A stretch of DNA of 64,000 bases from Aplectana chamaeleonis (lineage: Eukaryota; Nematoda; Chromadorea; Rhabditida; Cosmocercidae): positions 639,040 through 703,039 of the forward strand of contig JAPDOI010000376.1 of assembly GCA_029168955.1 (NCBI GenBank), written 5' to 3'. The translations under genes and the position numbers were made by a program. The notes below the pieces were generated by a model. That model worked only from the letters and a program-made list of their open reading frames with translations. It was not told the DNA's origin and made no database searches. Every line of letters begins with the position of its first letter. The first letter of the stretch is position 1. Shown in pieces: positions 53,080 to 64,000 of the stretch.

Positions 53080-53790
53080 ACCTTGCACTTTGTCAGAATC
53101 CAGGCTCTCCGTGCTCATTTCTTTGAGTAAAATTTCGCTCACACCTGTAAAGGGCAGTACTCGGCTGGTCTTCTCCATCATCCCATCGGAATGTTTGGAG
53201 CGATTCCAGCGTGGAGTTGATATACCCTGTCCCAAACGAGATGGCAAGCCTAGAGTCCAAAGAAGCAGCGCGCCGCCCTCCGCGTCTCTGATATTTTCGT
53301 ATTTTAGCACGTTTTTTAACTTTCTCACTTCATTTTCTTACATACTCCATTGCTCTTTGGCGTTCTTTTCTCTCGAAATGCTCGTGTTATTCACTCTCGA
53401 TACATATTTTGTTCTTCACGTGGCAGGGAAAGTTTTTCAAGATATGGATAACAGGTCGGAGCGCATAGAGTCGTCTCAGCCGTTGATTTCACCGTAAACT
53501 CTATACAGCCGAGCTGTTTTAACTTGTCTGAAGCCACTATTTCCCTTTAAAGTTTGGTTGCAGTCTCTATAGTGTCTCAGACAACTTTAACATCGATCCA
53601 GATGCTTCAGGTCGCTGATGATGTCAGAGACGCAGAGGACGGCGCGCTGCTTCTTTGGACTCTAGGCTTGCCATCTCGTTTGGGACAGGGTATATATGTC
53701 GATTGATACCCCGTGGGATATCAATCGAAACATATCAGGTACACGCTGGAAATGCTCCCAACATCCCGGCCCGGCGGCTGACGCGTTACT
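53080..53790. repeat. Foldback structure 1
   Basis: 53213-53295 (CCCTGTCCCAAACGAGATGG, AGTCCAAAGAAGCAGCGCGC) is the complement of 53622-53705. Complementarity continues outward (AGCGATTCCAGCGTGGA / TACACGCTGGAAATGCT), interrupted in the right arm by a ~43-nt insert that is itself a palindrome (CGATTGATACCCCG). Confidence 0.7.
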
Positions 53791-53887
53791 GGAGAAAACC
53801 ACTGCCAAAAAAATCGTTTCATATCGGAGCGACAAGGATTATCGGGAGATTTGAAATATATTCCATTCCGCGATACCTTAAGGCAGC

Positions 53888-54570
53888 ATACTGTGCTTAT
53901 CTGGGCCAAATTCCGGTCCGCAATTGCGTCTCGACACACTTTGCAGCCGCACGTTCCAGAGCCAGATGAGCTTCCAGCGACGCAGCCGCCGATACTCGAA
54001 GCTAACCGTCACGGCGGCTGCGGAAGGTTTAACTCACATTTTTCTCATTTGTGTACACTGAAACTCGCCCAAAGGCACAAACGTGCATTGAGACTAGCCT
54101 CACCTTTCTATAAACAGAGGCCTTATTGGGACCTTTTATTTATAAAATCGGTCAAGTTGTGTTTTTAAGGGGTGACGAACAACTCGTCCACCACCTCCAA
54201 TTCAAAGCATCTAAAAGGAACCAAGATTGGGATTCGCTATTCTTTTGAAGCAATGAAGGTTCCCGCACGCACATTGAGTCTATCCCTCCCGGAGGTTTCA
54301 ATCCCCTACCCCAAAACGGTGAGCATCCTGCGGTAATGGACGAGTTACACCCCGCAGCCGCCGTGACCGTTAGCTGCGAGTGCCGCCGATCTGCTGACTC
54401 TAGATGGGTTTTGGAAACTGGAAACCAAGAAAAATTAAAGCAAATTGAATAAAAAAGCCACATCGAGTCGGCTTTGGCGCTGGAAACCCGACTGACTCGA
54501 GCGCGTGCGGCCGCAAAGTGTGTCGAGACGCAATTGCGGACCGGAATTTGGCCCAGATAAGCACAGTACA
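53888..54570. repeat. Foldback structure 2
   Basis: CTGTGCTTATCTGGGCCAAA...GTCTCGACACACTTTGCAGC at 53888-53985 is the complement of 54465-54570. An inner pair, 53998-54026 and 54353-54383 (GCTAACCGTCACGGCGGCTG), is also complementary. No coding capacity. Confidence 0.7.
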
Positions 54571-54711
54571 CGCTCGTAGACGTGTTTGAGATCACTACGG
54601 AAATAGAAAAGTATGACCCAGAACACAACGCCTTTGCATTTCGAAGAGTCAAAAACGAACCACAATGCCGTTACAAGAGTGAAAAGTTGGCCCCGCCTCT
54701 GTATCTGCCCG

Positions 54712-56855
54712 CAACCCTTCTTCCTCTTCTTTGAAGCCGCAGGTAGGTTTTTGTCAAGGTTTAGGAAACGGGCGATTGAAACCGGATTCGTCCACAAATC
54801 AATTGTTTTCAGAGTGGTAGGCCTCTTTGGGCAATCAAATAGGTGCTCAGTTGTGTGGCCACGGCTACCACAGTCCGGGCGCTCGTCAGGCTTACTGCGA
54901 TCGAACTTATGCAAGTATGACATCAGCATAGGGGAATGACGCCGCGTAACGAGGCAAGAATACTTCTAACCCGCCTACCGAGTTCCATCTCGGTGTTGCT
55001 GACTACAGGTGGTACGACCCCCAATATGGGATTGACGGTCATCCTACTCAAGTGATCCCGGACGAACTTGGTGTGCTCCGCACGTAAAAGACGCAGACGA
55101 TCCAGTTGGGAGTCCGTCCATCTTTGTATATTGACTTTCTCGGGAGCATCCGCAAAAGGCCTTCTGATATGTCTCTCTCTCTCACGGGATTCATGATCCT
55201 TCTTGATGGATGGTCAGGCTGCTTGACAATATTAATAACCAGTTGCTGCGCTTGGAGTTGGCAGTGCTCCTTAACTGGCAGAATTCGGGCTTCAGCATGA
55301 AGATGTTGCACTGGGGTGCTTTTAGCACACCCTGTGGCAATCCGAAGTGCAGCATTTTGAACTCGCTGCATCTTTGTCCACGATGAATCCGATATCATGT
55401 GCTGCCATACCGGTACAGCGTACTCCAGCGCCGGCTGCAATATTGCCTTGTAGGTGGTCAAAATTGTCTCCTTGCTACTTCCCCACGACGTTCCTCCCAG
55501 AGCTCGTAGGACGTTGCGCCTTGCTTTCACTCAAGCCTGTTTCTGCTCAGTATTCTTTTGGAACCTCAACGAAGGATCCAATACTAGGCCGAGCAGCTTA
55601 GGGAAACGTGTGGCAGGCAGACGAGCGTCTTCCCAATTCACAACGGGGTGAGCGCAGTGTTCCTTAGGGTCAGTGGAGAAAACTGATACAGATGATTTAG
55701 CGGCTCAGAACGATGAGGTAGCTATTGATCTTGCGTGCAGCTATATTAATGTCTCTGTCTCGGCACAAGATGGGGATGTCATCCGCATACGCAACGACTT
55801 TGATGTCACTTGGGGGGACGGGCAAATCTTCCAGGTAAAGACTGAACAGAGCAGGCGATATGACTCCTTGAGGGACACCGGCAGCGATCGGGATGCTATT
55901 AGAGACATTTCCCTGAAACAGCACTTTTGCTCGGCGTCCTTTGATGAGTGCGGTAATCCATCGCTTCTGCCAAGGCGGGATGGTGGACCTCAATAGCTTC
56001 TCAGACAGTATGCCCAAGCTGACAATGTCAAACGCCTTCGTGAGGTCCAGGGCTACTCCAACAGTGCGTTGAGGCTTACTGGCGTTGAAGCCATCCAAAA
56101 CATAGCTCACAGTATCCGGCAGCGCCGTGGTAGTAGAGTGTAATTTGCGGAATCCATGCTGGTGCTGCTGACTGTTATTATGGTAACTTACAGAGCTCTC
56201 TTACAGTCACTCGGTTGTTTCCCTCTCTTAGTCTGAGTTATGAAAAAATAGAGCAGTTGCAGCTTCCTTTCCCGATTTGAAAACTCCATTCTCGAACTCG
56301 ATCGTGGAATAGTTGGTGGAGGTGCTCTTGCCCGAGATCTTCTTTAAAACTTTCCAAGTTGACGCCCCATCATTCTTTAAATTCATCTTCTCGGTGAATT
56401 TCTACCAACACTCCTTCCTGTGCTTGTCCAGATCTCGCTTAATCTCGCTGTCCAGCTCAGCAATGGTCGGATCCAGGTGATCTACGACTCTCTTTGCATC
56501 CCTTGTCCTCATCTTTTCCGGAATTTTCCTGGTGACATTGGGAAAGAAGGTCTTAACTCCGCCCTCCGGCATGGCTACTTTCATGGCCTCGCGAATCGCG
56601 TCAGTCAAGTGACGTTCTTTCTGGTGCACGTTTCCATTCCAAGGGTAGTCATCCACATGGCGAAGTGCCACCTCCCTGAACAAGCGCCAGTCTGCAAGGC
56701 AAAGATTTAGATATGACCTTTGACGGATACCTGAATAAGGAGCAAGAGAATTAGAGAGATCGACATGGACAAAGACGGGGATATGATCACTGGATAGAGT
56801 TGTAGCGGTCGACCAAGAGCAGGCGCTGGAGAGATTAGATGATACAAGAGAGATG
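54712..56855 (-). mobile_element. PHD-LINE copy G (5'-truncated)
   Basis: Minus: 3' tail at 54714, knuckle ERPDCGSRGHTTEHLFDCPK (first Cys changed to Arg), C-terminal and thumb (55048-55530, LRALGGTSWGSSKETILTTY), YADD (about 55770), AAGVPQG, VALDLTKAFDIVSLGILSEK (motif A), HGFRKLHSTTTAL, then the linker and end of the endonuclease (SSDHIPVFVHVDLS, about 56740-56800). It breaks off at PDIS near 56855. Close to copy F in sequence. Confidence 0.8.
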
Positions 56856-56875
56856 TCTGGAGATGTTATAACGTA

Positions 56876-58090
56876 TCTTCTCCTTCTTCTTTGCAGCCGC
56901 GAAGAGAGTAATTGCTATAGGTTCAGAAACTAAGCGACCAGCGTTGGATTCGTCCAAAGGTCTATTGTAGTTAATGTTGTAGGGTTCTTTGGACAGTTGA
57001 GATAAGGTGTAAGGAGGTATTGTGGCCAGGACCACCACAGTCCGGGCAGAAACGTCAGGAGTGCTATTGTCGATCCTGTTCACGTAGGACTTCAGGAGAC
57101 GTTGAGTGCCCACAGCGCAACGAGGCTAGAAGTGCATCTGGCACGTCTACTAAGCTGAGACTCAGACTCAGAAACTCGAGGCGGCACAGTACCCAGAATA
57201 GGATTAACAGCCGCTCTTTCCAGATACCCTCGGAACGAACTGGGTGTGCTCATGCGCAACAGACGGAGGCGTTCTTGATATGAATCGTGCCATCTTTGCA
57301 GATCGACTTTTATCTGGAGCATCGGCAAAAGGTTTTCTGATGCCTCTCTCTCTTACAGGCTCAAGTACTCTCCAAGATGGGTGGTTGGGCTGCTTGACGA
57401 TGTTAATGTACAGCTGCTGGGCCTGGAGCTGACAGTGCTCAGCTTTACTGGTAGCACCCGTGTCTCGGCGTGTAAATCGCTCGATTGTGGCGAACTCCTA
57501 GCACATCCGGTGGCGATCCGAGAAGAGCAGCGTTTTGTACACGCTGCACCTTAGTCAGGATGAGTCCGATACTAACTGCTGCCAAACCGGTGCCGCATAT
57601 TCTAGGGCGGGCTGCGAAAGTATAGCGTATATACGTGGTCAGAATAGTTTCCTTACTGCTGCCCCATGATGTACCTCCCAGAAAGTGCCCGCTATAGCAC
57701 ATTGAGTTTAAGCTCTTACAATTTCTTGCTTTTGCTCGGTGTTCTTGTGAAACTTCGGCGACGGATCGAGTATAAGGCCGGAAGTAGTTTGACGAAAGAG
57801 CGAGCAGCAGGCGAGGCGATCTCCACCCAGCTGACATCGGGATGGGCGCTGTGCTCTTTGGGGTCCGTTGTGAAAACTGATACTGAAGACTTGGCAGCTG
57901 AGACAATGAGCATCTTGTTATCGAAATAGCTTTTCAAATCAATCAGGTACTCGTTGATCTTGCTCGCGGCCACTTGTATGTCACGGTTTTGGCACATGAT
58001 AGTCATATCATCAGCGTAGGCGACAACTTTAATGTCCTGGGCAGGTGCCGGAATGTCCTCTAAGTACAGATTAAACAGAGCGGGCGATAA
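56876..58090 (-). mobile_element. PHD-LINE copy H (5'-truncated)
   Basis: Bounded by a 9-bp duplication TATAACGTA (56867-56875, 58091-58099). Minus: AAG-type tail, knuckle (VSARTVVVLATIPPYTLSQL, damaged), C-terminal part (VDLQRWHDSYQERLRLL), thumb and up to YADDMTIM (about 58010). It is the most decayed copy and lies next to the broken 5' end of copy G. Confidence 0.75.
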
Positions 58091-58644
58091 TATAACGTAT
58101 ATGTACGTAAATCTGATTCTGATTATCCGTCCCAGCCTACTGCGCGGCGAAAACTGCCGCGCGCGCGGCTAAACGTGCCGAGCGCGGCGGTTAGCTCGTC
58201 GCGCGCGCCATTTCTTATTGGGTCGCGCTCACGAACAACTAAGTATTCTACTAAGCCGGTCTCTTCGTTCAAGAGGTAACGAATTGCGAAGGAATACTGC
58301 CATGGAATACAATACGAGAGTGTAATCAACAAGTAGAGGGTACAATACACATAATTGCCACTTGAAAAGACGAAAATGAGGAAATTCTAAATATTTGGAG
58401 CAAACACCATTTAACCGATGATCAGGAGGTTGTGTCCACAATTCCGAAACAGTACCTCCTATAAGTAACATTCGGAATATCTGCTCCGTTATGTTTCGGA
58501 GGAATTTAGAATATTTCACATTTCGAATTCTAGTGGTCGCGATATTATTTTTGACCGAACATGTAATGAGTTATTTGTTATGTTTAAAACACTAATAGAA
58601 ATTCCGTTTTTTGATTTTCGAAAAAAAAATAGTGGGCTTTGATA

Positions 58645-59108
58645 CGTAACATCGGCACGGATCGTGAGGAGACTTCGCGTTCACTGTTGAAGGTTGACGC
58701 AAACTCGATGCACCTATGTTATTAGGGTCAAGCGGAGTTGCGAAATTTCTCGACGGGGTGGGAGGGGGTCGCAAAAATTTTGGCCCGAAATTGAAAATTT
58801 TTGGAAGTGATTGAAAATTGAAAATAACGGTTATTGACCACCATAAGGTACCGTTCCAGTACTCCATACTTCATTTTTTTTTGAAAAATTTGAAAAATGT
58901 CCAAAAATTACACCTCGAGGGGATCGAGAAATTTTTGAATTTTTAGAGAGAAGTTTTATGAGTGGAAAGGGGGGGGGGTCGCCCAGATTGTGGAAAATTA
59001 CACAACGCCCCGCTTGACCATGTATGTTACAGCATATGGCACCGAGTTTGCGCCAACCTTCAACAGTGAACGCAAAGTCTCTTCACGATCAATGCCGACG
59101 TTACAACG
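58645..59108. mobile_element. TA-flanked MITE, copy 2, split by a hAT-type element
   Basis: TA at 58643-58644 and 59109-59110. The arms (ATCGTGAGGAGACTTCGCGT, CACTGTTGAAGGTTGACGC and complements) are ~75 bp each. The centre (TATGTTA...CAGCATATGGC) corresponds to TGTTATAGCATA of the copy at 12692-12838. Confidence 0.65.
58723..59022. mobile_element. hAT-type non-autonomous element, copy 3, nested
   Basis: 8-bp duplication TATGTTAT/TATGTTAC (58715-58722, 59023-59030), ends TAGGGTCAAGCGG and CATGGTCAAGCGGGG (other strand). It is related to 37101-37443 (GAGGGGGTCGCAAAAATTTT in the complementary orientation). Confidence 0.7.
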
Positions 59109-59464
59109 TAGTCGATGATTCAGATTTGGCCGACTATGCCCGAGACGGTTCAGCGAGGAGCTGATGACAAATTCTTAGCTTTTGATTGCTGGAAAGGACC
59201 GCGCTATGTGTTGTATTCAATCACCAAAATATACTATAATCCTTGAAAAATCAGCAAGTAATCGTCGAATCAGAGTGTCAGAAAAGAATTGAATTTTTTT
59301 TTTGAGTCAAAGGACCTAAACGCGGAAAAAAAGTGAAGCCAAAGTTGGAGCTCGTCTGATTATGTAAGCACATTTTTTTCATGGTTCCAGTGTTCTAGTA
59401 ACTGAAATGTGTTCAAGATCAGGATGCATTTCTGAAACCATCGTCGGTGCTATGTAAAATGAAG

Positions 59465-59665
59465 TAGGAGTGTGCACTGTCCCAATAGAGGTGTGCAGGA
59501 CATCATGGAACGTGTGTAGGATCCCAATAGAGGTGTGCAGGACATCATGGAACGCGTGCAGGACCCCAGTAGGGATGAGCAGGACGTCATGGAATGTGTG
59601 CTGGATCTCTGTAGGGGTGTGCAGGACATCAAGGGACGTGCGCATGACCTCAGTTTAATGTTCAG
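59465..59665. repeat. Minisatellite, ~42-bp unit, about 4.5 copies
   Basis: Units such as GTGTGCAGGACATCATGGAA-CGTGTGTAGGATCCCAATAGAG. Its wording (GTGCAGGACC) is loosely like the 46.5/51.2 kb minisatellite. Confidence 0.85.
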
Positions 59666-60372
59666 GACACCGTATGCAAGCCATGCCTCCGAATCAACAA
59701 AAACGATAGTTAAGTGCGCCAGAACAGGGCTACCGTAATCTCACTCGAGTTGGCTCTAAAATTTTCCAAGTTCTGGCTAGAGCGACTGACCCTGGGTCTA
59801 TCCTGAACAGGTGAGGCCACCCAAGATTTATAGTCTACAACAATGGAAGTAGGACCTGGGGAGGTTGCCGGACTCGCCCTAACATACGGTAGTTTGTTAA
59901 TGGTATCACTCATTTTTCATGAAGCAGCTTCAGTGATAGATCCAGTGAGTCTGTGTTTTCACCGATACGACCACATCTGTGGAAGCAATGAAAACAGGTG
60001 AGAATGTGAGAGTGGAAACAAAAACTCACCGAACAATCTCAGTTATTTCGAAAAAATGAGGGATTACACAATTAGACTACAGTAAGTTAGGAAGAGTCCG
60101 CAACCTCACCAGGGGCCGTATTCGCCATCAACCCGCCGGGTAGTCGAAGGGCAAATGAGTTGAAATTTCAGTACAAAATGCGCGCTCCACGGCCACCTCT
60201 CGCCTCCCTTGGCTTACCCCGCGACGATCCCATGCTTTAAAAAATCAGTTTTTCTGTTTTTTTTTATTTGCGCGTAAAGGCGCGTGTGTTGTGTGCGCCT
60301 ACACCACCCGCATTTTATTTTACGCGTGAGTCCCGATGACCGAGGCGTCTGCGAGAATTAAGCCGATTTCTA
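59666..60372. other. No recognisable gene
   Basis: Unassigned sequence; a T-rich stretch near 60260 and no coding motif. Confidence 0.3.
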
Positions 60373-61652
60373 CCACGAATAATGTTATCCAGCCCACCCC
60401 CCCAATCGACTCATTGGCCGTGGGACAGATTTTTGCATTGGAGCAGGCTTTTCGCGTTAGCCTTCCAATCTTCTCAGAAAGTATCAATATCACAATTTCG
60501 CAGGATTTCTCTATCTTGCGGGCAAATTTCAAGGATAGAATGGCTCAATTCACATGTATAACTAGTTTCGCTACAGTCTGACTTTGACTGACTTTGCTAT
60601 GGAGATTTCTTCTGATTTTATTTATTTCTTCATTTTAAAGGGTAGGTAAATGTTCCATATTTGACTCAAAATCCTCCCAGATGGGTATCTGGGGCGCTGA
60701 TCACGAATTTGGGATCTAATTTTCCGATTTTCCAAAGTTTTCGACTTGATTCAGTGCAATAAGCTTACCAGCAGGTGAAAGGGTGATGGCAAATCGCGAC
60801 TTTTCACGATTGGCGGTCGTACTAGGATAGATATGGCTCAAATTGTGTCTCTGGGGGTTATTTGGAGTGCTGAGCGCGGGAATCTGACGTCCGTTTATCG
60901 ACTTTAGTCAGACTACGGTAGATCACGATGGGTATACGGTAGTTTGGTCAAAGTCTCAGATTTGACTCTCAAAAGTTTGTAGGCGGGGGTTATTGGTTGC
61001 GATGAACACGAATTCAATGTCCATTTGTCGATTTTCGAATTATTGAGGTACGTTTTGCTCCCTAAAGGGCATTGTATCTACCGTAACCTGAGGATAAACT
61101 TCAGAATTTCGACAAACGGACTTCAGATTCGTTTTCAGCACCTAGATTACCCCTGCATACAAGTTTTGAGCCGAATCCGAGATTTTTCTCCAAAACACCC
61201 ACAAAATTCATGGGGGTACCCTTACCTTTGCCACCAGGCTTTGAAAAAAAGCGTATAACTTTTTCCAGAGTGGTTTCCAGGCAGCTGTTTGCGAGACGAT
61301 GATCGGATTCTACGCCCAAAAAGTAGTTCTAGAAATGAGTACATTCATAATCCATAATTATTAGCTTCACTGATGTCACAAACATGTAATAAAATAGAAT
61401 GTTTTCATTATAGTTATTCAGTGATACATTTCACTGATATACAGTCAAACTATAACGAAACCAGTTATACATGTGAATTGAGCCATTCTATCCTTGAAAT
61501 TTGCTCGTACCATAGAAATCCTGCGAGATTGTGATATTGATACCTTCTGAGAAGATTGGAATGCTAGCGCGAAAAGCCTGCTCCAATGCAAAAATCCGTC
61601 CCACGGCCAATGAGTCGATTGGGGGGGGTGGGCTGGATAACATTATTCTTTA
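60373..61652. mobile_element. Long foldback element with ~210-bp arms
   Basis: 60373-60590 (AATAATGTTATCCAGCCCAC ... TAGAATGGCTCAATTCACATG) is the complement of 61440-61650. The interior (60640-61330) is the repeat family also seen at 9.9-10.5 kb. No transposase is visible, and I could not determine a target duplication. Confidence 0.75.
60640..61330. repeat. Diverged repeat family, block 2
   Basis: Phrases of the form GCGCTGATCACGAATTTGGG, GTCCGTTTATCGACTTT and CAGATTCGTTTTCAGCACC recur about every 120-170 bp in both orientations. Shared with 9899-10570. Confidence 0.5.
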
Positions 61653-62056
61653 GGGCCTTTCAGAGTGGCGTCGCTGCGAAATTCGCGGCATCGCTCCTCA
61701 GAGCGAAGGAAAAAAGGCGTGGCCTATCGACTGCCGCCGCGTCATATCCCTTTCTCAGCGTCTCTTATTTCTTCCCCGCCCTTTAGGGCCTTTCAGAGTG
61801 GCGTCGCTGCGAAATTCGCGGCATCGCTCCTCAGAGCGAAGGAAAAAAGGCGTGGCCTATCGACTGCCGCCGCGTCATATCCCTTTCTCAGCGTCTCTTA
61901 TTTCTTCCCCCGCCGCTTTAGGGCCTTTTCAAGAGTGGCGTCGCTGCAGAAATTCGCGGCATCGCTCCTCAGAGCGAAGGAAAAACGGCGGGCCCTATCG
62001 CCTGCCGCCGCGTCATATCCCTTTCCCAGCGTCTCTTATTTCTTCCCCGCCTTTTA
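61648..62056. repeat. Three tandem copies of a ~133-bp unit
   Basis: Starts at GGGCCTTTCAGAGTGGCGTC. Units 1 and 2 are almost identical; unit 3 has extra bases and substitutions. Each contains TCGCTCCTCAGAGCGAAGGA and ends CTTCCCCGCC. The open frames across it are by-products. Confidence 0.92.
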
Positions 62057-62339
62057 AGTTTGATCAGAGCGCATAAACATGCGCTCTGAACAAAAGACAA
62101 ACTCAGCCATTTCGAATAATATACCAGGAAACACTACCACCAGTAGAATCACCTTCAACTGAAATCATTTGCATAATAACAATGAAGGTGTCGACCACAA
62201 AATATTATTAAACGCCATGACGAAGGTAAATCTGGATGACCAATTAAATCCCATGACAGAAATTTAATCCTGGATGGCAAATAGTTAAGTGAAATAGGCA
62301 AAAAGATGATTCCACAGAGCTAATGGACAGATAGTAACA

Positions 62340-62700
62340 GAAGGAACACTAGCTAATACAACGAGATAGTAACGAAGGAACACTAGCTATTACGAAGAAA
62401 CATCAGCGACAAATGGCGACAGCGACAAAAATGGTCGAGACCATTCGCCTCGCAAAACGTCGCAAAAACTTCGCAGAACGTCGCTCCCAGCTCGCGCCCG
62501 TCGCTCTCTCTCCCACTCTGAAAGCGCGACGTTCGCTCCCCGTCGCGCGGCACGGTTTGCGCTGCGTAGCACCCCCCATCTCTCACCTCGTCGCCGCGAC
62601 AGCGTCGCCCTCAGACAGAGATGCCGAATCACCCGAGCGGCTTTTGCCTTTTTTTTCGCGGCGGCGGGTGATCCGACGTCCCTGTCTGAGGTTCCTTGGA
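62340..62700. repeat. CGTCGC-rich GC block with an inverted repeat
   Basis: Two 33-bp-like repeats (GAAGGAACACTAGCTA, 62341-62397), then a CGTCGC/GCGACA-rich segment and a pair of ~28-bp arms (CCTCAGACAGAGATGCCGAA and CGACGTCCCTGTCTGAGG, 62610-62692). It looks like a non-autonomous element. Confidence 0.4.
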
Positions 62701-63780
62701 ACCGCACCGCAACACGCTTTCGCAATCAGCGTGCACTTTGCGGACTGAACGCTATTGCGTAGGTGAACTACATGACTCCAGACGCAGTGCATGTACTTTC
62801 CTCGGTCGGGTCTGCGTGAAAAATCAATATCAACCAAATGGGCTGCGGAAGGACGGAGACCTCAGACAGGATTTGCTTTACGACCCCGTAGAAGTTTGGG
62901 TGTATTCGGTGCATTGATGGGTCGGAGGGCCGTGAAACCAGCGAGGCGGTGGGCGTGTCTCGATATCTACCACGCCGTCAACGAAAAATATGGCGGCGAG
63001 TCAGATGTGTTACGCAATTGCACGGGAAGCGTGCCAATGCGCCAACTAAATTCGGAATCATCATCTTTTTCATAGTTTCTCATTCTTCCTTTTTCTATCT
63101 GTTCAGCTGTTTTATCTCCTGATTCGATATTTTATCTGTATATGGACCGTATAATAATAGATTTGGGAAGCCGCGGCACTTCTGATATGCTTTACCAGCC
63201 AGATAATCACTGCGTTGCGGCTTCCCAAAAGTATGATACGAATCATGCCATTATGTTTTTATGTGCAAAAGAAGTGCACGCATCTAAAATTTACAGCACG
63301 TCGCGAGTTTTTCTTCTTGAAATCGTACGGTTCAACTTCCCTCTCTCTTTCAAAGCCAAAGATCAGGGAAAAATTGTCAGGGCCTCTTTTTTGAATCCAG
63401 TGACCGCTTTTACTCACCACGCTGCGCGATTTTCACCTATGAGGGGAGTATGAAGTCGAACGGAAAGATTATTCTAGACACCTGATCCCACAGCAGGATT
63501 TCCAGTCGTATGCTCGCATGTTAATGGGAACATAGGAATGTTCGCGCTCAAGACCCTTCCCAAGTCCTTTGAGACTACTCCTACTCCAAGTAACACATTT
63601 TAATTATCATACACTAGAAATCGAGTAAACTAGCCATTTAGATTTCCTACTCGATTGTTTCGACTACGACCACGATGAACTACAGACCGATGCTGTGAGA
63701 AGCTCAATGCCGTCGAGGTAGTATTGGTTGTAGATTTCTATGCGATGCTCCAATAATCGGAGAATCCCTTGTCATTTTAC
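62700..63780. other. No recognisable gene; one hairpin
   Basis: A 12-bp-arm hairpin TTGGGAAGCCGC/GCGGCTTCCCAA lies at 63163-63228. The 103-codon plus frame at 63142-63453 reads through it and has no motif. Confidence 0.35.
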
Positions 63781-63894
63781 GGAGAAATATTTCAGACATT
63801 TCCTGCCGCTGGAAGCGTGATATATGGTTCTGGGGTGCTCGTAGAGAGAGAAAGGATCCACTGGCGTGTGCAAGTAAAGTACTTCCCCGGGGTC
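63781..63894 (-). CDS. Candidate internal host exon
   Basis: 114 bp (38 codons) between acceptor TTATTTGCAG and donor TTCTCC|GTAAAA. Reads DPGEVLYLHTPVDPFSLYEH and PRTIYHASSGRKCLKYFS. If not spliced, it stops two codons later. A second frame is also open, so the reading is less certain than for the other exons. It lies on the same strand as the exons at 13-37 kb, but its phase does not join the 36.9-kb exon directly. Confidence 0.35.
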
Positions 63895-64000
63895 CTGCAA
63901 ATAACTGATAGTTTTTCCTACTATCCAGTTTTGTATGTATACTGGGTAATGTTTTGCGAAAATATGAACATCTATTCATTCCTCTTCCAGCATCGCGCCA

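Noticed and set aside
1..64000. Telomeric TTAGGC arrays or rRNA genes
   Set aside because: None seen in reading through the sequence.

Overview
This is a repeat-saturated, intron-bearing eukaryotic window, not a prokaryotic one. There are no operons or ribosome binding sites. Coding traces are mostly decayed retrotransposon ORFs, and the few plausible host exons have animal-type splice sites, several with TTTTCAG-like acceptors. RTE-type reverse transcriptase remnants at 37.6-38.3 kb, 31.0 kb and 47.4-50.7 kb resemble those I know from strongylid (clade V) nematodes. I infer a parasitic nematode genome of the hookworm type; this cannot be proved from the window.

Layout. 0.1-9.5 kb: a TAA-flanked MITE, then two copies (A on +, B on -) of a LINE coding for a PHD-type zinc finger, an endonuclease, a reverse transcriptase (RT) and a C-terminal zinc knuckle. 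Both are riddled with small DNA transposons, including a deleted mariner. 9.5-15.2 kb: MITEs, a duplicated tRNA-like unit and candidate host exons on the minus strand. 15.5-20.3 kb: a Penelope-like element (PLE) with its GIY-YIG endonuclease upstream of the RT, a second partial RT copy behind it, and ~140-bp inverted repeats on both sides. 21.8-27.4 kb: a CR1-like LINE split by PHD-LINE copy C, which is itself split by a hAT-type MITE. 27.6-35.3 kb: a diverged PHD-LINE (D) with a 460-residue RT ORF, then a chimeric minus copy (E) head-to-head with a plus-strand 3' fragment. 35.4-40 kb: more candidate host exons, a second hAT-type MITE, an RTE remnant and a region rich in AAGTTAC motifs. 40.1-45.4 kb: two Mutator-like non-autonomous elements with 9-bp target duplications that carry satellite arrays; a CR1-like LINE sits in one terminal repeat. 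46-52 kb: a GT microsatellite, then a minisatellite split by PHD-LINE F, which is split by an RTE, with target duplications at both levels. 52-62 kb: foldback elements, PHD-LINE copies G and H, a hAT MITE nested in a TA-flanked MITE, and tandem repeats. 62-64 kb: mostly unassigned sequence, with one candidate minus-strand exon.

Little here acts as a gene network. The window reads as layers of transposition. The possible exception is a minus-strand host gene whose six exons at 13.1-15.2 kb and 35.5-36.9 kb have mutually compatible phases, with most of the TEs lying in its introns. The most unusual elements are the domain-permuted PLE and the satellite-carrying Mutator-like elements.
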